Origin: Rhodospirillales bacterium
GTDB taxonomy: Bacteria > Pseudomonadota > Alphaproteobacteria > Acetobacterales > Acetobacteraceae
DNA: 64,000 nucleotides
Reading direction: 5' to 3'
Assembly: GCA_028869995.1 (NCBI GenBank)
Contig: JAGWQN010000073.1
Location: 1-64,000 of the forward strand
Part shown: positions 25,663 to 35,473 of the stretch, piece after piece
Position numbering within the stretch: the stretch's first letter is position 1
Layout of the letters: each line of letters starts with the position of its first letter
Notes under the pieces: model-generated
The model's input: the letters and a program-made list of their open reading frames with translations, nothing else
Database searches by the model: none
What the model was told of the DNA's origin: nothing
Position numbers and translations under genes: made by a program

Positions 25663-27282
25663 TCATGCCTGCCACGGCAGCAGGCGGCGCCCACGCAGGG
25701 CCACGCCCGCGCCGAGCATCAGCGCCACCGTCGCCACCATCGCGACCACGGACAGCGCCGCCGCCCGCGTCGCTTCGCCAGCCTGCTCGAGGTTGAACAC
25801 CGCGACCCCGAGCGTCTCGTGCCCCGCCGACCACAGCAGCGCCGAGACCGTGAGTTCGTTGAAGGCCGCAAGGAACACCAGCGTCGCCGCCGACACCGCC
25901 GCCGGCAGTGCCAGCGGCAGGATCACGGTGGCGAACCGGGGCAGGGGGGCGGCGCCGGCGGCGGCCGCCGCCTCCTCGAGTGCCGGGTCGAGCGTGGCCA
26001 TCACCGCGCCCAGGGGCCGGCGCGCCAGGGCCGCGAACCGCGCGAGATACGCCACCAGGATGATGCCGAGCGAGTTGTAGAGCGTGATCCCCGCGATCGG
26101 GCGCAGGAAGACGAGGATGCAGCCGATCGCCAGCACCAGCCCGGGCACGACATAGGGCACCTCGAGCGCCGCCAGCAGCGCCCGCGCCGCCCGCGCCCGC
26201 CGCGCCGCATGGCACACCGCGACCAGCAGCGCCGCCAGGACAACGCCCGCGCCGAGCGCCAGCACCAGCGAGTCGAGCAAGGCCCGCCGCGTCGCCCCCG
26301 CGGCCAGGATGGAGCGGAAATTGCCGAGCCCGAGCGTCGCCGCGTCCGGCTGCACGCCCAGCGTCGGCAGCAGCGCGGTCAGCAGCAGCGCGGCAAGCGG
26401 CGCTGCCAGCAGCCCGGCGAGGGTCATGCCCACCATCGCCGCCGCCGGCCGCCGCCAGCGCCCGAGCGCGAGGCGGGCGACGCGTCCCGGTGCCGTGGCC
26501 CGCCGCCGCGCCATCAGCGCCTCGCCGCTCGCGCCCGCCAGCGCCAGCAACGCGAGCAGCAGCGCCAGCGCCGCCGCCTCGCCGATGGAGCCGAGCCCGA
26601 AGCCGGTGAGGCGCTGGTAGATCAGCGTCGTCAGCATCGGGTAGCGCCCCGGGATCGCCAGCAGCGCGGGCGTGCCGAAATTGCCGATCGCCGCGACGAA
26701 GGAGAGCGACAGCCCGCCGAGCAGTCCCGGTCGCGCCAGCTCGAGCGCGAGCCCGATCTGGCGTGCCCGTCCCGCGCCCGCCGCCTGCGCCGCCTCGATC
26801 AGGTCCGCGGGAATGGCCGCGAGCGAGGCGCGCAGCGCCAGGTAGACGATCGGCGCCTGTTCGACGGCGAGCAGGAACGCGACTCCCCCCGGCCCGTAGA
26901 GCGGCTCGCTGCCCGGTCTTGGCGCCAGCCCGAGCGGCGCGAGCAGCGGCGAGGAGGGGCCCAGCAGCACGATCCAGGCCTGGGCGGTGATCTGCGGCGG
27001 CACGATCAGCAGCAGCAGGAACAGGAACGCGACGGTGCGCCGCGCCGGCAGGTCGGTCAGCGTCAGCAGCACGGCGAAGACCGTGCCCAGCACGCCCGCG
27101 AGCACCGTGCTCACGATCCCCATCGCCACGCTGTGCAGCAGCGCCGCGCGCGCGATCGGGCTCGCGAGGACCGCCAGGCTCGCCGGCGAAAGCGTGACGG
27201 CAGCGAGGCGGATGAGCGGGGGAAAAGCGGCCAGCGCCAGCAACGCGCCGCAGCCCAGAGGCAGCCAGACCGCGCGTCTCAT
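25663..27282 (-). CDS. Iron(III)-type ABC transporter permease (FbpB-like, fused dimer)
   Basis: A 539-aa permease with two tandem BPD_transp_1 domains, each with the EAA-type loop (EAAQAAGAGRARQIGLALEL near 190 and LEEAAAAAGAAPLPRF near 430) and about 12 membrane helices in all. A fused two-domain permease is characteristic of FbpB/SfuB. Partner genes flank it: binding protein upstream (42 bp) and ATPase downstream (55 bp). Confidence 0.88.
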   Translation of the reverse strand: MRRAVWLPLGCGALLALAAFPPLIRLAAVTLSPASLAVLASPIARAALLHSVAMGIVSTVLAGVLGTVFAVLLTLTDLPARRTVAFLFLLLLIVPPQITAQAWIVLLGPSSPLLAPLGLAPRPGSEPLYGPGGVAFLLAVEQAPIVYLALRASLAAIPADLIEAAQAAGAGRARQIGLALELARPGLLGGLSLSFVAAIGNFGTPALLAIPGRYPMLTTLIYQRLTGFGLGSIGEAAALALLLALLALAGASGEALMARRRATAPGRVARLALGRWRRPAAAMVGMTLAGLLAAPLAALLLTALLPTLGVQPDAATLGLGNFRSILAAGATRRALLDSLVLALGAGVVLAALLVAVCHAARRARAARALLAALEVPYVVPGLVLAIGCILVFLRPIAGITLYNSLGIILVAYLARFAALARRPLGAVMATLDPALEEAAAAAGAAPLPRFATVILPLALPAAVSAATLVFLAAFNELTVSALLWSAGHETLGVAVFNLEQAGEATRAAALSVVAMVATVALMLGAGVALRGRRLLPWQA

Positions 27283-27324
27283 GCCCGCGCGGCCGGCCTG
27301 CCGGGCGAGCCGCCGTCGCTCAGC

Positions 27325-28293
27325 CTAGCCCCCGAACAGGTCGGAGAACTGCTGCTTCAGCCGCGTGCTGTCTTTCAGGATACGCCCGATATCCATCGTC
27401 ATCAGGTGGATCGGCCCGGCGGACGGGAAACCGGGCGGCGGTGCGATTCCTTGCCGTGCCGGAATGAAGCCCTGCCGCGCCGCGAGGCGCTGCCCGGCCG
27501 GCGAGAGCAGGAACGCGACGAACGCCCGCGCGTCCTTCGCATTGCGGGTCGTCTTGAGGATCGCCACCGGCTCCGTCACCGCGGTGACGCCTTCGCGGGG
27601 AAACACGAAGCCGACCGGCGCACCCTTCGCCTTCGCATTGAGCGCCATGAAGTCGACGACGATCCCGAACGCCCGCGATCCACTCTGCACCTGGTTCAGC
27701 ACGCCGCCGTTGCCGGCGACGCTGATCGCCCGCTCAGCCGCCAGCTTCTTGAAATAGTCGGCGCCGATGGCCGGGTTTTCGGTGAACGCGCCCATGGTGA
27801 TCATCGCCGCGCCCGAATACAGCGGCGAGGGCAGCACCACCTGCCCGCGCGCCTTCGCCCGCAGCAGATCCTTCCACGAATGCGGCACAAAGGGGGCCGC
27901 CTTGTTGTAGACGATGCCGGTGGTGATCAGTTTGGTTCCGAAATAGGTCCGCCCCGGATCGTAGGTTCCGGGCGCGAAGCCGGTGACATCCTGCCCGGGG
28001 TCGGGCAGCAGCCGGCCCTGCTGCTTGAGCGCCTGCATGCTCATCGCGTCGGCGATCAGCAGCACGTCCGCCTTCGGCCGGCCGGCCATGAACTCGGCGC
28101 CGAGCTTGTTCATCACCTGCGTCGTCCCGGAGCGGAACACCGAGACATGCACCCCGGGGTCCGCCTTCTCGAACGCCGCCACCGTCTCGGCGGCGATCTT
28201 GTTCGGCTGCGACGTGTAGAGCGTGAGCTCCCCCGCCCGGGCCGGCGCGGCGGCAAGCAACGAGACGGCCATCAGCATCAACAGTGAACGCAT
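27325..28293 (-). CDS. Periplasmic iron-type substrate-binding protein (FbpA-like)
   Basis: A 322-aa extracellular solute-binding protein with a signal peptide (MRSLLMLMAVSLLAAAPARA, cleavage near 20). GELTLYTSQPNKIAAETV begins the mature protein and GIVVDFMALN lies near 210. Iron-binding Tyr pairs typical of FbpA are not obvious, so 2-aminoethylphosphonate or another ligand remains possible. Three consecutive ATG codons follow an AAGGAG; the third (28293) has the best spacing. First gene of the Fbp-type operon. Confidence 0.8.
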   Translation of the reverse strand: MRSLLMLMAVSLLAAAPARAGELTLYTSQPNKIAAETVAAFEKADPGVHVSVFRSGTTQVMNKLGAEFMAGRPKADVLLIADAMSMQALKQQGRLLPDPGQDVTGFAPGTYDPGRTYFGTKLITTGIVYNKAAPFVPHSWKDLLRAKARGQVVLPSPLYSGAAMITMGAFTENPAIGADYFKKLAAERAISVAGNGGVLNQVQSGSRAFGIVVDFMALNAKAKGAPVGFVFPREGVTAVTEPVAILKTTRNAKDARAFVAFLLSPAGQRLAARQGFIPARQGIAPPPGFPSAGPIHLMTMDIGRILKDSTRLKQQFSDLFGG

Positions 28294-28383
28294 CATCATC
28301 TCCTTGGTCGGCGCCGCCGGGCGGCGGCCGGTCTGTCACGGATCGCGGACATTCGGGGGCCGGTCATCCGGCCGGTCATCGGT

Positions 28384-28794
28384 CTAGCGCTGCCGCCAGG
28401 GCAGCCCCTCGGCCTTCCACCCGGCGACGGTGCCGCGGTGCCCATCCTCGTCCGGCGGGCCCTCGAACCCGTCGGCGATATTGTAGCTGCGGACATAGCC
28501 GGCCTCGATCGCCGCGCGCGCGGCGGCGAGGCTGCGCACGCCGCTGCGGCAGAGATAGAAGACGCGCTGCTCGGGCGTGAGCCCGGCCTCGGCCATCTGC
28601 GCGACAAAGTTGGGGTTCACCGCCATCGCCGGGAACGCCTGCCATGAGATCAGCAGCGGCTGCTTGCCCGCTGCCGCGAGGTCGGGCAGGCCGACGTAGC
28701 TCCATTCGGCGTCGGTGCGCACATCCACCAGCACGGCGTCCGGGTCGCCCAGCAACAGCTCCCACACATCCGTCGGCGCGACGTTCTCAACCAT
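28384..28794 (-). CDS. Rhodanese-like sulfurtransferase
   Basis: A 136-aa single-domain rhodanese. The catalytic loop is CRSGVRS with Cys82, followed by the conserved IADGFEG tail motif. VLVDVRTDAEW (21-31) supplies the substrate-binding Asp. The start at 28794 has AGAGGGGG upstream. It could transfer sulfane sulfur; the sequence does not reveal a partner, although a sulfonate catabolic locus lies elsewhere in this window. Confidence 0.88.
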   Translation of the reverse strand: MVENVAPTDVWELLLGDPDAVLVDVRTDAEWSYVGLPDLAAAGKQPLLISWQAFPAMAVNPNFVAQMAEAGLTPEQRVFYLCRSGVRSLAAARAAIEAGYVRSYNIADGFEGPPDEDGHRGTVAGWKAEGLPWRQR

Positions 28795-28957
28795 GCACAT
28801 CCCCCTCTGGGCTCTGCCTCCGCATCGCACGCCCGGCCGCTCCGTTCAACGCCCGGGCCCGGTTCGTCAAGCCTTGCCCTGCGTGCCGGCGCCGGGCTAG
28901 GCGGTCCTGCGCGGTGGGCGGTGCCGCCTCGCGCGCCGCCGTCATCAGGAGGCCGTC

Positions 28958-29419
28958 ATGAGGATCGTCCCCGGCGACTTCACCGACCCGCAGGTCATCG
29001 GCCTGCTGCGCCACCACCTCGCCGGAATGCAGGCGAACTCGCCGCCCGGCAGCGTCTACGCCCTCGACCTCTCGGGCCTGCAGCGCCCGGACATCAGCTT
29101 CTACACCGCCTGGGAGGGCGAGGCGCTGCTCGGCTGCTGCGCGCTGCGCGCGCTCTCGCCGACCGCGGGCGAGATCAAGTCGATGCGAACCATGCCGCAA
29201 CATCTGCGCAAGGGGGTGGCGGCCGCCCTGCTGACGCACGTGCTGGCCGTCGCCCAGGCCCGCGGGCTGCGCCGCCTGAGCCTCGAGACCGGCTCCGGTG
29301 CCGCCTTCGAGCCGGCGCTCGCCCTCTACCGGCGCTTCGGCTTCCGCAACGGCGAGGCCTTCGGCGACTACACGGCGAGCCCGTTCAACCAGTTCCTCCA
29401 CCTCGACCTCGCCGGCTGA
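28958..29419 (+). CDS. GNAT family N-acetyltransferase
   Basis: A 153-aa GNAT acetyltransferase. The acetyl-CoA binding segment is KSMRTMPQHLRKGVAAALLTHV (R/Q-x-x-G-x-A pattern), followed by LSLETGSGAAFEPALALYRRFGF, the C-terminal GNAT motif. A GGAGG ribosome binding site precedes the ATG. Substrate unknown. Its stop overlaps the convergent LysR gene by 35 bp. Confidence 0.85.
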   Translation: MRIVPGDFTDPQVIGLLRHHLAGMQANSPPGSVYALDLSGLQRPDISFYTAWEGEALLGCCALRALSPTAGEIKSMRTMPQHLRKGVAAALLTHVLAVAQARGLRRLSLETGSGAAFEPALALYRRFGFRNGEAFGDYTASPFNQFLHLDLAG

Positions 29420-30323
29420 CCGCGGCCGGGTCCTCCGTCATGCCCGCGAACAGCGGTGCCGCGGCGCGCAACTGCTCGGCCAGCGCGTCGGCGGCGGCGC
29501 GGATCCGCGGCACCTCGCGCGTGTCCTCGTGCTGCACCAGCCAGATCTCGCGTCCGGGCAGGGGCGGGGCGTCGAGGCGCACGAGCCCGCTGCCCGCCGC
29601 GACATGGTGCCCGAGCACGGCGATGCCGAGCCCCGCGCGCGCGGCGGCGAGCTGGCTGGCGCGGCTGTCGGTGCGCAGCACGACGCTGGCCCGCGGCGCC
29701 ATGGCGGCGAGCGCGTCGATCTCGGGATACATCCCGGCCTCGTCGCGCGACAGGATCAGCCGGTGTCCCTCGCCGTCGCCGCCCTGGCGGAAGGCGGCAC
29801 CCTGTGCGGCGAGATAGTCCGCACTCGCATAGAGGCCGAAGGAAATCTCGCCCACCTTGCGCCCGAGCAGGGACTGCCCGCGCGGTCGCGCGAGGCGTAT
29901 CGCGAGGTCGGCCTCGCGCGCGGCGAGCGAGAAGGTGCGGTCGTCGGAGATCAGCTCGATCAGGATGCCGCTGTGGCGTCGGTGCAGCGCCGCGAGCGCC
30001 TGCATCAGCACCGGGGCGGCGAAATCGCTCACCGTGGTCAGCCGCACGACGCCCTCCAGCCGCACGTCACGCCCGCTGACCGCGCGTTCCGCGGCCAGCG
30101 CCGCCGCCTCCATCCGCTCCACCTCGGCGCGCGCCGCCTCGCCGGCCTCGGTGAGGCGGAATCCGCGCGGCACCCGCTCCAGCAGCCGCACGCCGGCGCT
30201 CTCCTCCAGCGCCGCGAGCCGCCGTCCCATCGTCGACTGGCGCACGCCGAGCCGCCGGGCCGCCGCCGACAGGGTGCCCTCGCGCGCAATGACGAGGAAG
30301 CTGTGCAGCGCGTCCCAGTCCAT
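29385..30323 (-). CDS. LysR-family regulator divergent from doxX/ligB
   Basis: A 312-aa LysR regulator. The winged helix-turn-helix is LSAAARRLGVRQSTMGRRLAALE (about 18-40), and the effector domain reads as the usual two-lobed fold. The start at 30323 has GGAG 6 bases upstream and gives the standard MDWDALHSF beginning; upstream Met codons lack a better site. Divergence from a DoxX/dioxygenase pair suggests it controls that operon. Confidence 0.87.
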   Translation of the reverse strand: MDWDALHSFLVIAREGTLSAAARRLGVRQSTMGRRLAALEESAGVRLLERVPRGFRLTEAGEAARAEVERMEAAALAAERAVSGRDVRLEGVVRLTTVSDFAAPVLMQALAALHRRHSGILIELISDDRTFSLAAREADLAIRLARPRGQSLLGRKVGEISFGLYASADYLAAQGAAFRQGGDGEGHRLILSRDEAGMYPEIDALAAMAPRASVVLRTDSRASQLAAARAGLGIAVLGHHVAAGSGLVRLDAPPLPGREIWLVQHEDTREVPRIRAAADALAEQLRAAAPLFAGMTEDPAAVSRRGRGGGTG

Positions 30324-30362
30324 ACCGGTCTCCATGCGAAAACGCATAATGATAACCGCAAT

Positions 30363-30399
30363 TTCGCGAATTACCAGGCGATTGGCGCATGTCTATCTT
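30363..30399 (+). promoter_or_regulatory. Candidate promoter and operator of the doxX operon
   Basis: TTACCA at 30371-30376 and TATCTT at 30394-30399 with a 17-base spacer, a moderate sigma-70 match. A palindrome TTCGCGAA (30363-30370) directly abuts the -35 element, a likely LysR contact. Confidence 0.4.
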
Positions 30400-30420
30400 G
30401 GCCGCGAAAGGAGTTCCACC

Positions 30421-30846
30421 ATGTCCTCAACGATCGACACCCGGACCGCAGGCTACGGCGCCCTGGTCCTGCGCCTCACCCTCGGCTTCCTCCTGCTCGC
30501 CCATGCCTGGCTGAAGCTGTTCATCTTCACGCCGGCCGGCACCGAGCATTTCTTCGCCAGCCTCGGCCTGCCCGGCTGGTTCGGCCTCGTCGTCATCGCC
30601 TGGGAGGTCGCCATCGCGGTGGCGCTGGTCCTCGGCATCTGGGTCCGGCTCGCGGCCTTGCTCATCATCCCCGACCTCGTCGGTGCCATCATCCTCGTGC
30701 ACCTGCACAGCGGGTTCTTCTTCACCGACCAGGGTGGCGGCTGGGAATATCCGGCGTTCTGGGCGATCGCGCTGGTGGTGCTGGCGCTGCTCGGTGACGG
30801 GGTCTATGCGTTGCGGCCCACACCTCTTGGGGCCAGCCGCGCATGA
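30421..30846 (+). CDS. DoxX family membrane protein
   Basis: A 141-aa DoxX/SURF4-like membrane protein with four predicted helices (LVLRLTLGFLLLAHAWLKLF, VIAWEVAIAVALVLGIWV, LAALLIIPDLVGAIILV and FWAIALVVLALLG). AAGGAG precedes the ATG. DoxX proteins often accompany oxidoreductases or dioxygenases; the stop overlaps the following dioxygenase start by ATGA. Role in redox or quinone balance is inferred. Confidence 0.85.
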   Translation: MSSTIDTRTAGYGALVLRLTLGFLLLAHAWLKLFIFTPAGTEHFFASLGLPGWFGLVVIAWEVAIAVALVLGIWVRLAALLIIPDLVGAIILVHLHSGFFFTDQGGGWEYPAFWAIALVVLALLGDGVYALRPTPLGASRA

Positions 30847-31628
30847 CCCTCCCGGCACTCTTCGTCAGTCACGGCTCACCGATGATCGCGCTGCAGCAAA
30901 CGCCGGCGTCGCGCTTCCTCGCCGGCCTCGCGGCGGAGCTGCCTCGGCCGCGCGCCATTCTCGTGGTCTCGGCGCACTGGGAGACGGCGACGCCGATGCT
31001 CAACGCCGTCGAGCGCAACGAGACGATCCACGACTTCTTCGGCTTCCCCCGCCCGCTCTACGATCTGCGCTACCCCGCCCCCGGCGATGCCGCCCTCGCC
31101 GGCGACATCGCCGCCCGGCTCGGCAAGGCGGGCTTCGCCGCTGGCACCGATCCCTCGCGTGGGCTCGACCACGGCGCCTGGATCCCGCTGCTGCTCGCCT
31201 GGCCCGACGCGAGCATCCCGACGCTGCAACTCTCGGTGCAATCGCGTCTCGGTCCCCGCCATGCCTTCGCCATCGGCCAGGCGCTGGCGCCGCTGCGCGA
31301 GGAAGGCGTCCTGATGCTTGGGTCCGGCAGCTTCACCCATGACCTGCGCCGCTTCCGCGGCCAGGCCATCGATGCGCCCGAGAGCGACGACGTCACCGCC
31401 TTCAGCGACTGGATGGACGCGGCGATCGGCCACGGCGACACCGAGGCGCTGCTCGCCTACCGTTCGCGCGCGCCGCACGCCGCCGACGAGCACCCGACCG
31501 AGGAACACCTGCTGCCGCTGTTCACCGCCCTCGGGGCCGGCGGCGCGGGGGCCGTGCGGCGCCTGCACCGCTCGACCGAGTACTCGATCCTGCGCATGGA
31601 CGCCTACGCCTTCGGCCTGCCGGCCTGA
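30843..31628 (+). CDS. Class III extradiol dioxygenase (LigB/DODA-like)
   Basis: A 261-aa DODA/LigB-type metal-dependent aromatic ring-opening dioxygenase. FVSHGSPMIAL carries the first metal His, VVSAHWET the second, and GLDHGAWIPLLLAWP a further His with adjacent basic residues. The length matches the 4,5-DOPA-dioxygenase-like group (YgiD). Physiological substrate is uncertain; a phenolic compound is likely. DoxX-dioxygenase-LysR trios recur in proteobacteria. Confidence 0.87.
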   Translation: MTLPALFVSHGSPMIALQQTPASRFLAGLAAELPRPRAILVVSAHWETATPMLNAVERNETIHDFFGFPRPLYDLRYPAPGDAALAGDIAARLGKAGFAAGTDPSRGLDHGAWIPLLLAWPDASIPTLQLSVQSRLGPRHAFAIGQALAPLREEGVLMLGSGSFTHDLRRFRGQAIDAPESDDVTAFSDWMDAAIGHGDTEALLAYRSRAPHAADEHPTEEHLLPLFTALGAGGAGAVRRLHRSTEYSILRMDAYAFGLPA

Positions 31629-31646
31629 AACGGGCGGGCCGCCGCC

Positions 31647-32619
<973 letters not shown>

Positions 32620-32630
<11 letters not shown>

Positions 32631-33594
32631 CGCGTTCCGGCAACGGGTTGTGGCAGCGCACGCTCTGGCCGGCCGGGCCCGCCGGCGCCGGCCGCTCGGC
32701 GCGGCAGATGGGCAGGGCGCGCGGGCAGCGGGGATGAAAGCGGCAACCGCCGGGCGGCGTCACGAGGTTGGGCACCGCGCCGGTGATGCTCTCCGGCAGC
32801 CCGGCGCCGGGCCGGGGCATGCTACCCAGCAGCAACCCGGCATAGGGGTGGCGCGGCTGCGCGAAGAACGTGCCCACCGCGGCACTCTCCGCCTCCTGTC
32901 CCGCATACATGACGGTGATGCGGTCGCAGATCTCCCACGCGGCGCCGAGGTCGTGCGTCGTGAACAGCACCGCCACCTTCTGCTCCAGCGCCAGCCGGCG
33001 CAGCAGCGTCAGGATCTGCGCCTGGATGGTGACATCGAGCGCCGTCGTCGGCTCGTCGGCCACCACCAGGCGCGGTTCGCGCAGCAGTGCCATGGCGATC
33101 AGCACCCGCTGCAGCTGCCCGCCCGAGACCTCGTGCGGATAGCGGTGCATGATGGCGTGCGGGTCCGGCAGCTGCACGCGCGCGAACATATCGGCAATCC
33201 GCCGCCGCATCCCCGCACGGTCGCCGCTGCTGCCCGACCAGCGCAGGATCTCGGCGGCCTGCACCCCGATCGGGAACAGCGGGCTCAGCGCCGCGCGCGG
33301 TTCCTGCGGCACGAAGCCGATGCGAAAGCCGAGCTGCCGGCGCGCCGTCTCCGCCCGATCGCCGAGGACGTTTTGACCCGAAAACGAAATCGCGGTCCCG
33401 CGGACCGCCGCCCCCTTGGGCAGCACGCCCAGGATCAGCCGTGCGAGCGTCGTCTTGCCGCAGCCCGATTCGCCCACGAGCCCGACGATCTCGCCGTCGC
33501 CGATCGTGAGGTTCACGCGATCGAGCACCTTCGCCGTGCCGCCCGGCGAGGGAAAATCGACCGACACGTCCTCGACGCGCACGAGCTCAGTCAC
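32620..33594 (-). CDS. dppD: Dipeptide-type ABC transporter ATPase (DppD-like)
   Basis: A 324-aa ABC ATPase partner of DppF. Walker A GESGCGKT, signature VSGGQLQRVLIAMAL, Walker B LVVADEPTTALD and the C-terminal Cys cluster GGCRFHPRCPRALPICRAE are visible. Starts with GTG. Both ATPases are needed by the permease pair encoded just upstream. Confidence 0.92.
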
Positions 33595-34465
33595 CCGCTT
33601 CGTCCTCCGCGGGGGCCGCGACCGCCCGCGCCTGCCCGCGCAGCTTCGGGTCGAGCACGTCGCGCAGCCCGTCGCCGATCAGGTTGAACGCCATCACCAG
33701 CACCAGGATGGCGATGCCCGGCGCCGCCGCGTTCCACCACGCGCCCGGCAGGAAGGCGCGCGCATCGGCGATCATCCGTCCCCATTCCGGTGACGGCGGC
33801 GGCGGCCCGAGGCCGAGGAAGCCGAGCGCCGAGGCGGTGAGGATCGTGCCGCCGAGCCCGATCGAGGTGCGGATGATCAGCGATGGCGCGATCGCCGGCA
33901 GGATATGCAGCACCATCACCCGCCACGGCGGCACCCCGAGCGCGATCGCCGCCTCGACATAGATCTCGTTCTTGGCATTGCGCGTCTCGGCATAGACGAG
34001 CCGCGCCCAGAACGGCCAGTAGGTCAGCGACAGCGCCAGGATCACGTTCTGGATCTGCGGCCCCAGCGTCGCCGCGATCGCCATCGCCAGCACGATCTGC
34101 GGCACCGCGAGGAACACGTCCGACACCCGCATCAGCCCGTCGCCGACGAAGCCGGGCCAGTAGCCGCCGACAAGGCCGATCGGCACGCCGATCAGCACCG
34201 ACACGGCGACGGCGATCACCGCCGTCATCAACGTGATGCGCGCGCCGAACAGCAGCCGCGAATAGATGTCGCCGCCCATCTGGTTGGTGCCGAACCAGTG
34301 CGCGGCACTCGGCGGCAGCAGCCGCTGGGCGGTATGGTAGGTGGTCACGTCCTGCGGGTAGGTCGCGAGCACCGGCGCGAAGATCGCGGCGAGCACGATC
34401 ACCGCCAGCACCAGCAGGCCGGCGAGCGCCACCCGGTCGCGTGCGATGCGCCCCAGCAGCTTCAT
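33587..34465 (-). CDS. dppC: Dipeptide-type ABC transporter permease (DppC-like)
   Basis: A 292-aa permease with a hydrophobic N-terminal helix, DVTTYHTAQRLLPPSAAHWFGTN (the OppC N-terminal signature) and the EAA loop VEAAIALGVPPWRVMVLHILP near 200. It overlaps dppB by ATGA and dppD by 8 bp. Confidence 0.92.
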   Translation of the reverse strand: MKLLGRIARDRVALAGLLVLAVIVLAAIFAPVLATYPQDVTTYHTAQRLLPPSAAHWFGTNQMGGDIYSRLLFGARITLMTAVIAVAVSVLIGVPIGLVGGYWPGFVGDGLMRVSDVFLAVPQIVLAMAIAATLGPQIQNVILALSLTYWPFWARLVYAETRNAKNEIYVEAAIALGVPPWRVMVLHILPAIAPSLIIRTSIGLGGTILTASALGFLGLGPPPPSPEWGRMIADARAFLPGAWWNAAAPGIAILVLVMAFNLIGDGLRDVLDPKLRGQARAVAAPAEDEAGD

Positions 34466-35463
34466 CGGCCGCGCGGGTCGAGCAGCACCTGCCCGACATC
34501 GATCAGCAGATTGACCACGATGAACATCACGCCGACATAGATGGTGAAGCCGAGAATGGCGTTGTAATCCGATTGCAGGATCGAGTTGACCGCGAACTGC
34601 CCGAGCCCGGGCCAGTCGAACACCGCCTCGACCACCACCGCGCCGGCCAGCAGGTTGCCGAACACCAGGCCGATCTGCGTCAGGGTTCCGGTCAGCGCGG
34701 AGCGCAGCACGTAACGCCAGACGGTGACGCGCCACGGCACGCCCATCGCGCGCTGGTAGTCGACGAAGAAGCTGCCCAGCGTGCCGATCACCCCGGCGCG
34801 GGTGAAGCGCACGATCGTCGCCATCGCCGGGAAGGCCAGCGTCATCACCGGCAGCGCCAGATGGCGCAGCACGTCGAGCTCGGTCGACCAGTCGCCGGCG
34901 AGCGCGGCGTCGATGGTGTAGAACCCGGTGATCCCGCTCGGTCCGAAATCGCTGACCCGCCCCTGCACCGGCGTCAGGTTCAGCCACATCGCGAACAGCA
35001 GCTGCAGCAGGATCGCGAGCCAGAACGCGGCGATCGCAAGCCCCGAGACCGTCAGCACCCGCAGCGTGTGGTCGAACCAGGAATTGCGCCGCAGCGCCGC
35101 CGCGACGCCGAGCGGCACGCCGAGCAGCACCGCGACCGCCATCGCATAGACCGCGAGCTCCATCGTCGCCGGCAGCCGCCGCCAGATCTCGCCCGCCACC
35201 GGCGTCTGCGTATAGAGGCTCACGCCCATGTCACCGCGGGCGACCTGGATGATGTAGCGCAGCAACTGCTCGGGCAACGGCAGGTCGAAGCCGTACTGGT
35301 GGCGCAGCGCGGCGAGCTGCGCCGTCGTCGCGTTCTCGCCCGCGATGATCCGCGCCGGATCGTTCGGCACGACATGCGAGATCACGAACACCAGCACCAC
35401 CAGGCCGATCAGGGTTGCGGGAACCCAGACCAGCCGGCGTGCAATCAGTCCAAGCAGCCGCAC
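34462..35463 (-). CDS. dppB: Dipeptide-type ABC transporter permease (DppB-like)
   Basis: A 333-aa permease starting with GTG. The OppB-type N terminus LGLIARRLVWVPATLIGLVVLVF is followed by a periplasmic loop with DPARIIAGENATTAQLAALRHQYGFDLP, then transmembrane helices and the loop VDYQRAMGVPWRVTVWRYVLRSA. It is co-transcribed with dppA (10 bp upstream). Confidence 0.92.
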   Translation of the reverse strand: MRLLGLIARRLVWVPATLIGLVVLVFVISHVVPNDPARIIAGENATTAQLAALRHQYGFDLPLPEQLLRYIIQVARGDMGVSLYTQTPVAGEIWRRLPATMELAVYAMAVAVLLGVPLGVAAALRRNSWFDHTLRVLTVSGLAIAAFWLAILLQLLFAMWLNLTPVQGRVSDFGPSGITGFYTIDAALAGDWSTELDVLRHLALPVMTLAFPAMATIVRFTRAGVIGTLGSFFVDYQRAMGVPWRVTVWRYVLRSALTGTLTQIGLVFGNLLAGAVVVEAVFDWPGLGQFAVNSILQSDYNAILGFTIYVGVMFIVVNLLIDVGQVLLDPRGR

Positions 35464-35473
35464 GCGTTGCGGC

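Noticed and set aside
25309..28287. A 992-codon open frame on the plus strand
   Set aside because: It lies antisense to the iron ABC operon, is very rich in Arg, Gln and His with no family match, and is the expected third-position shadow of high-GC genes.
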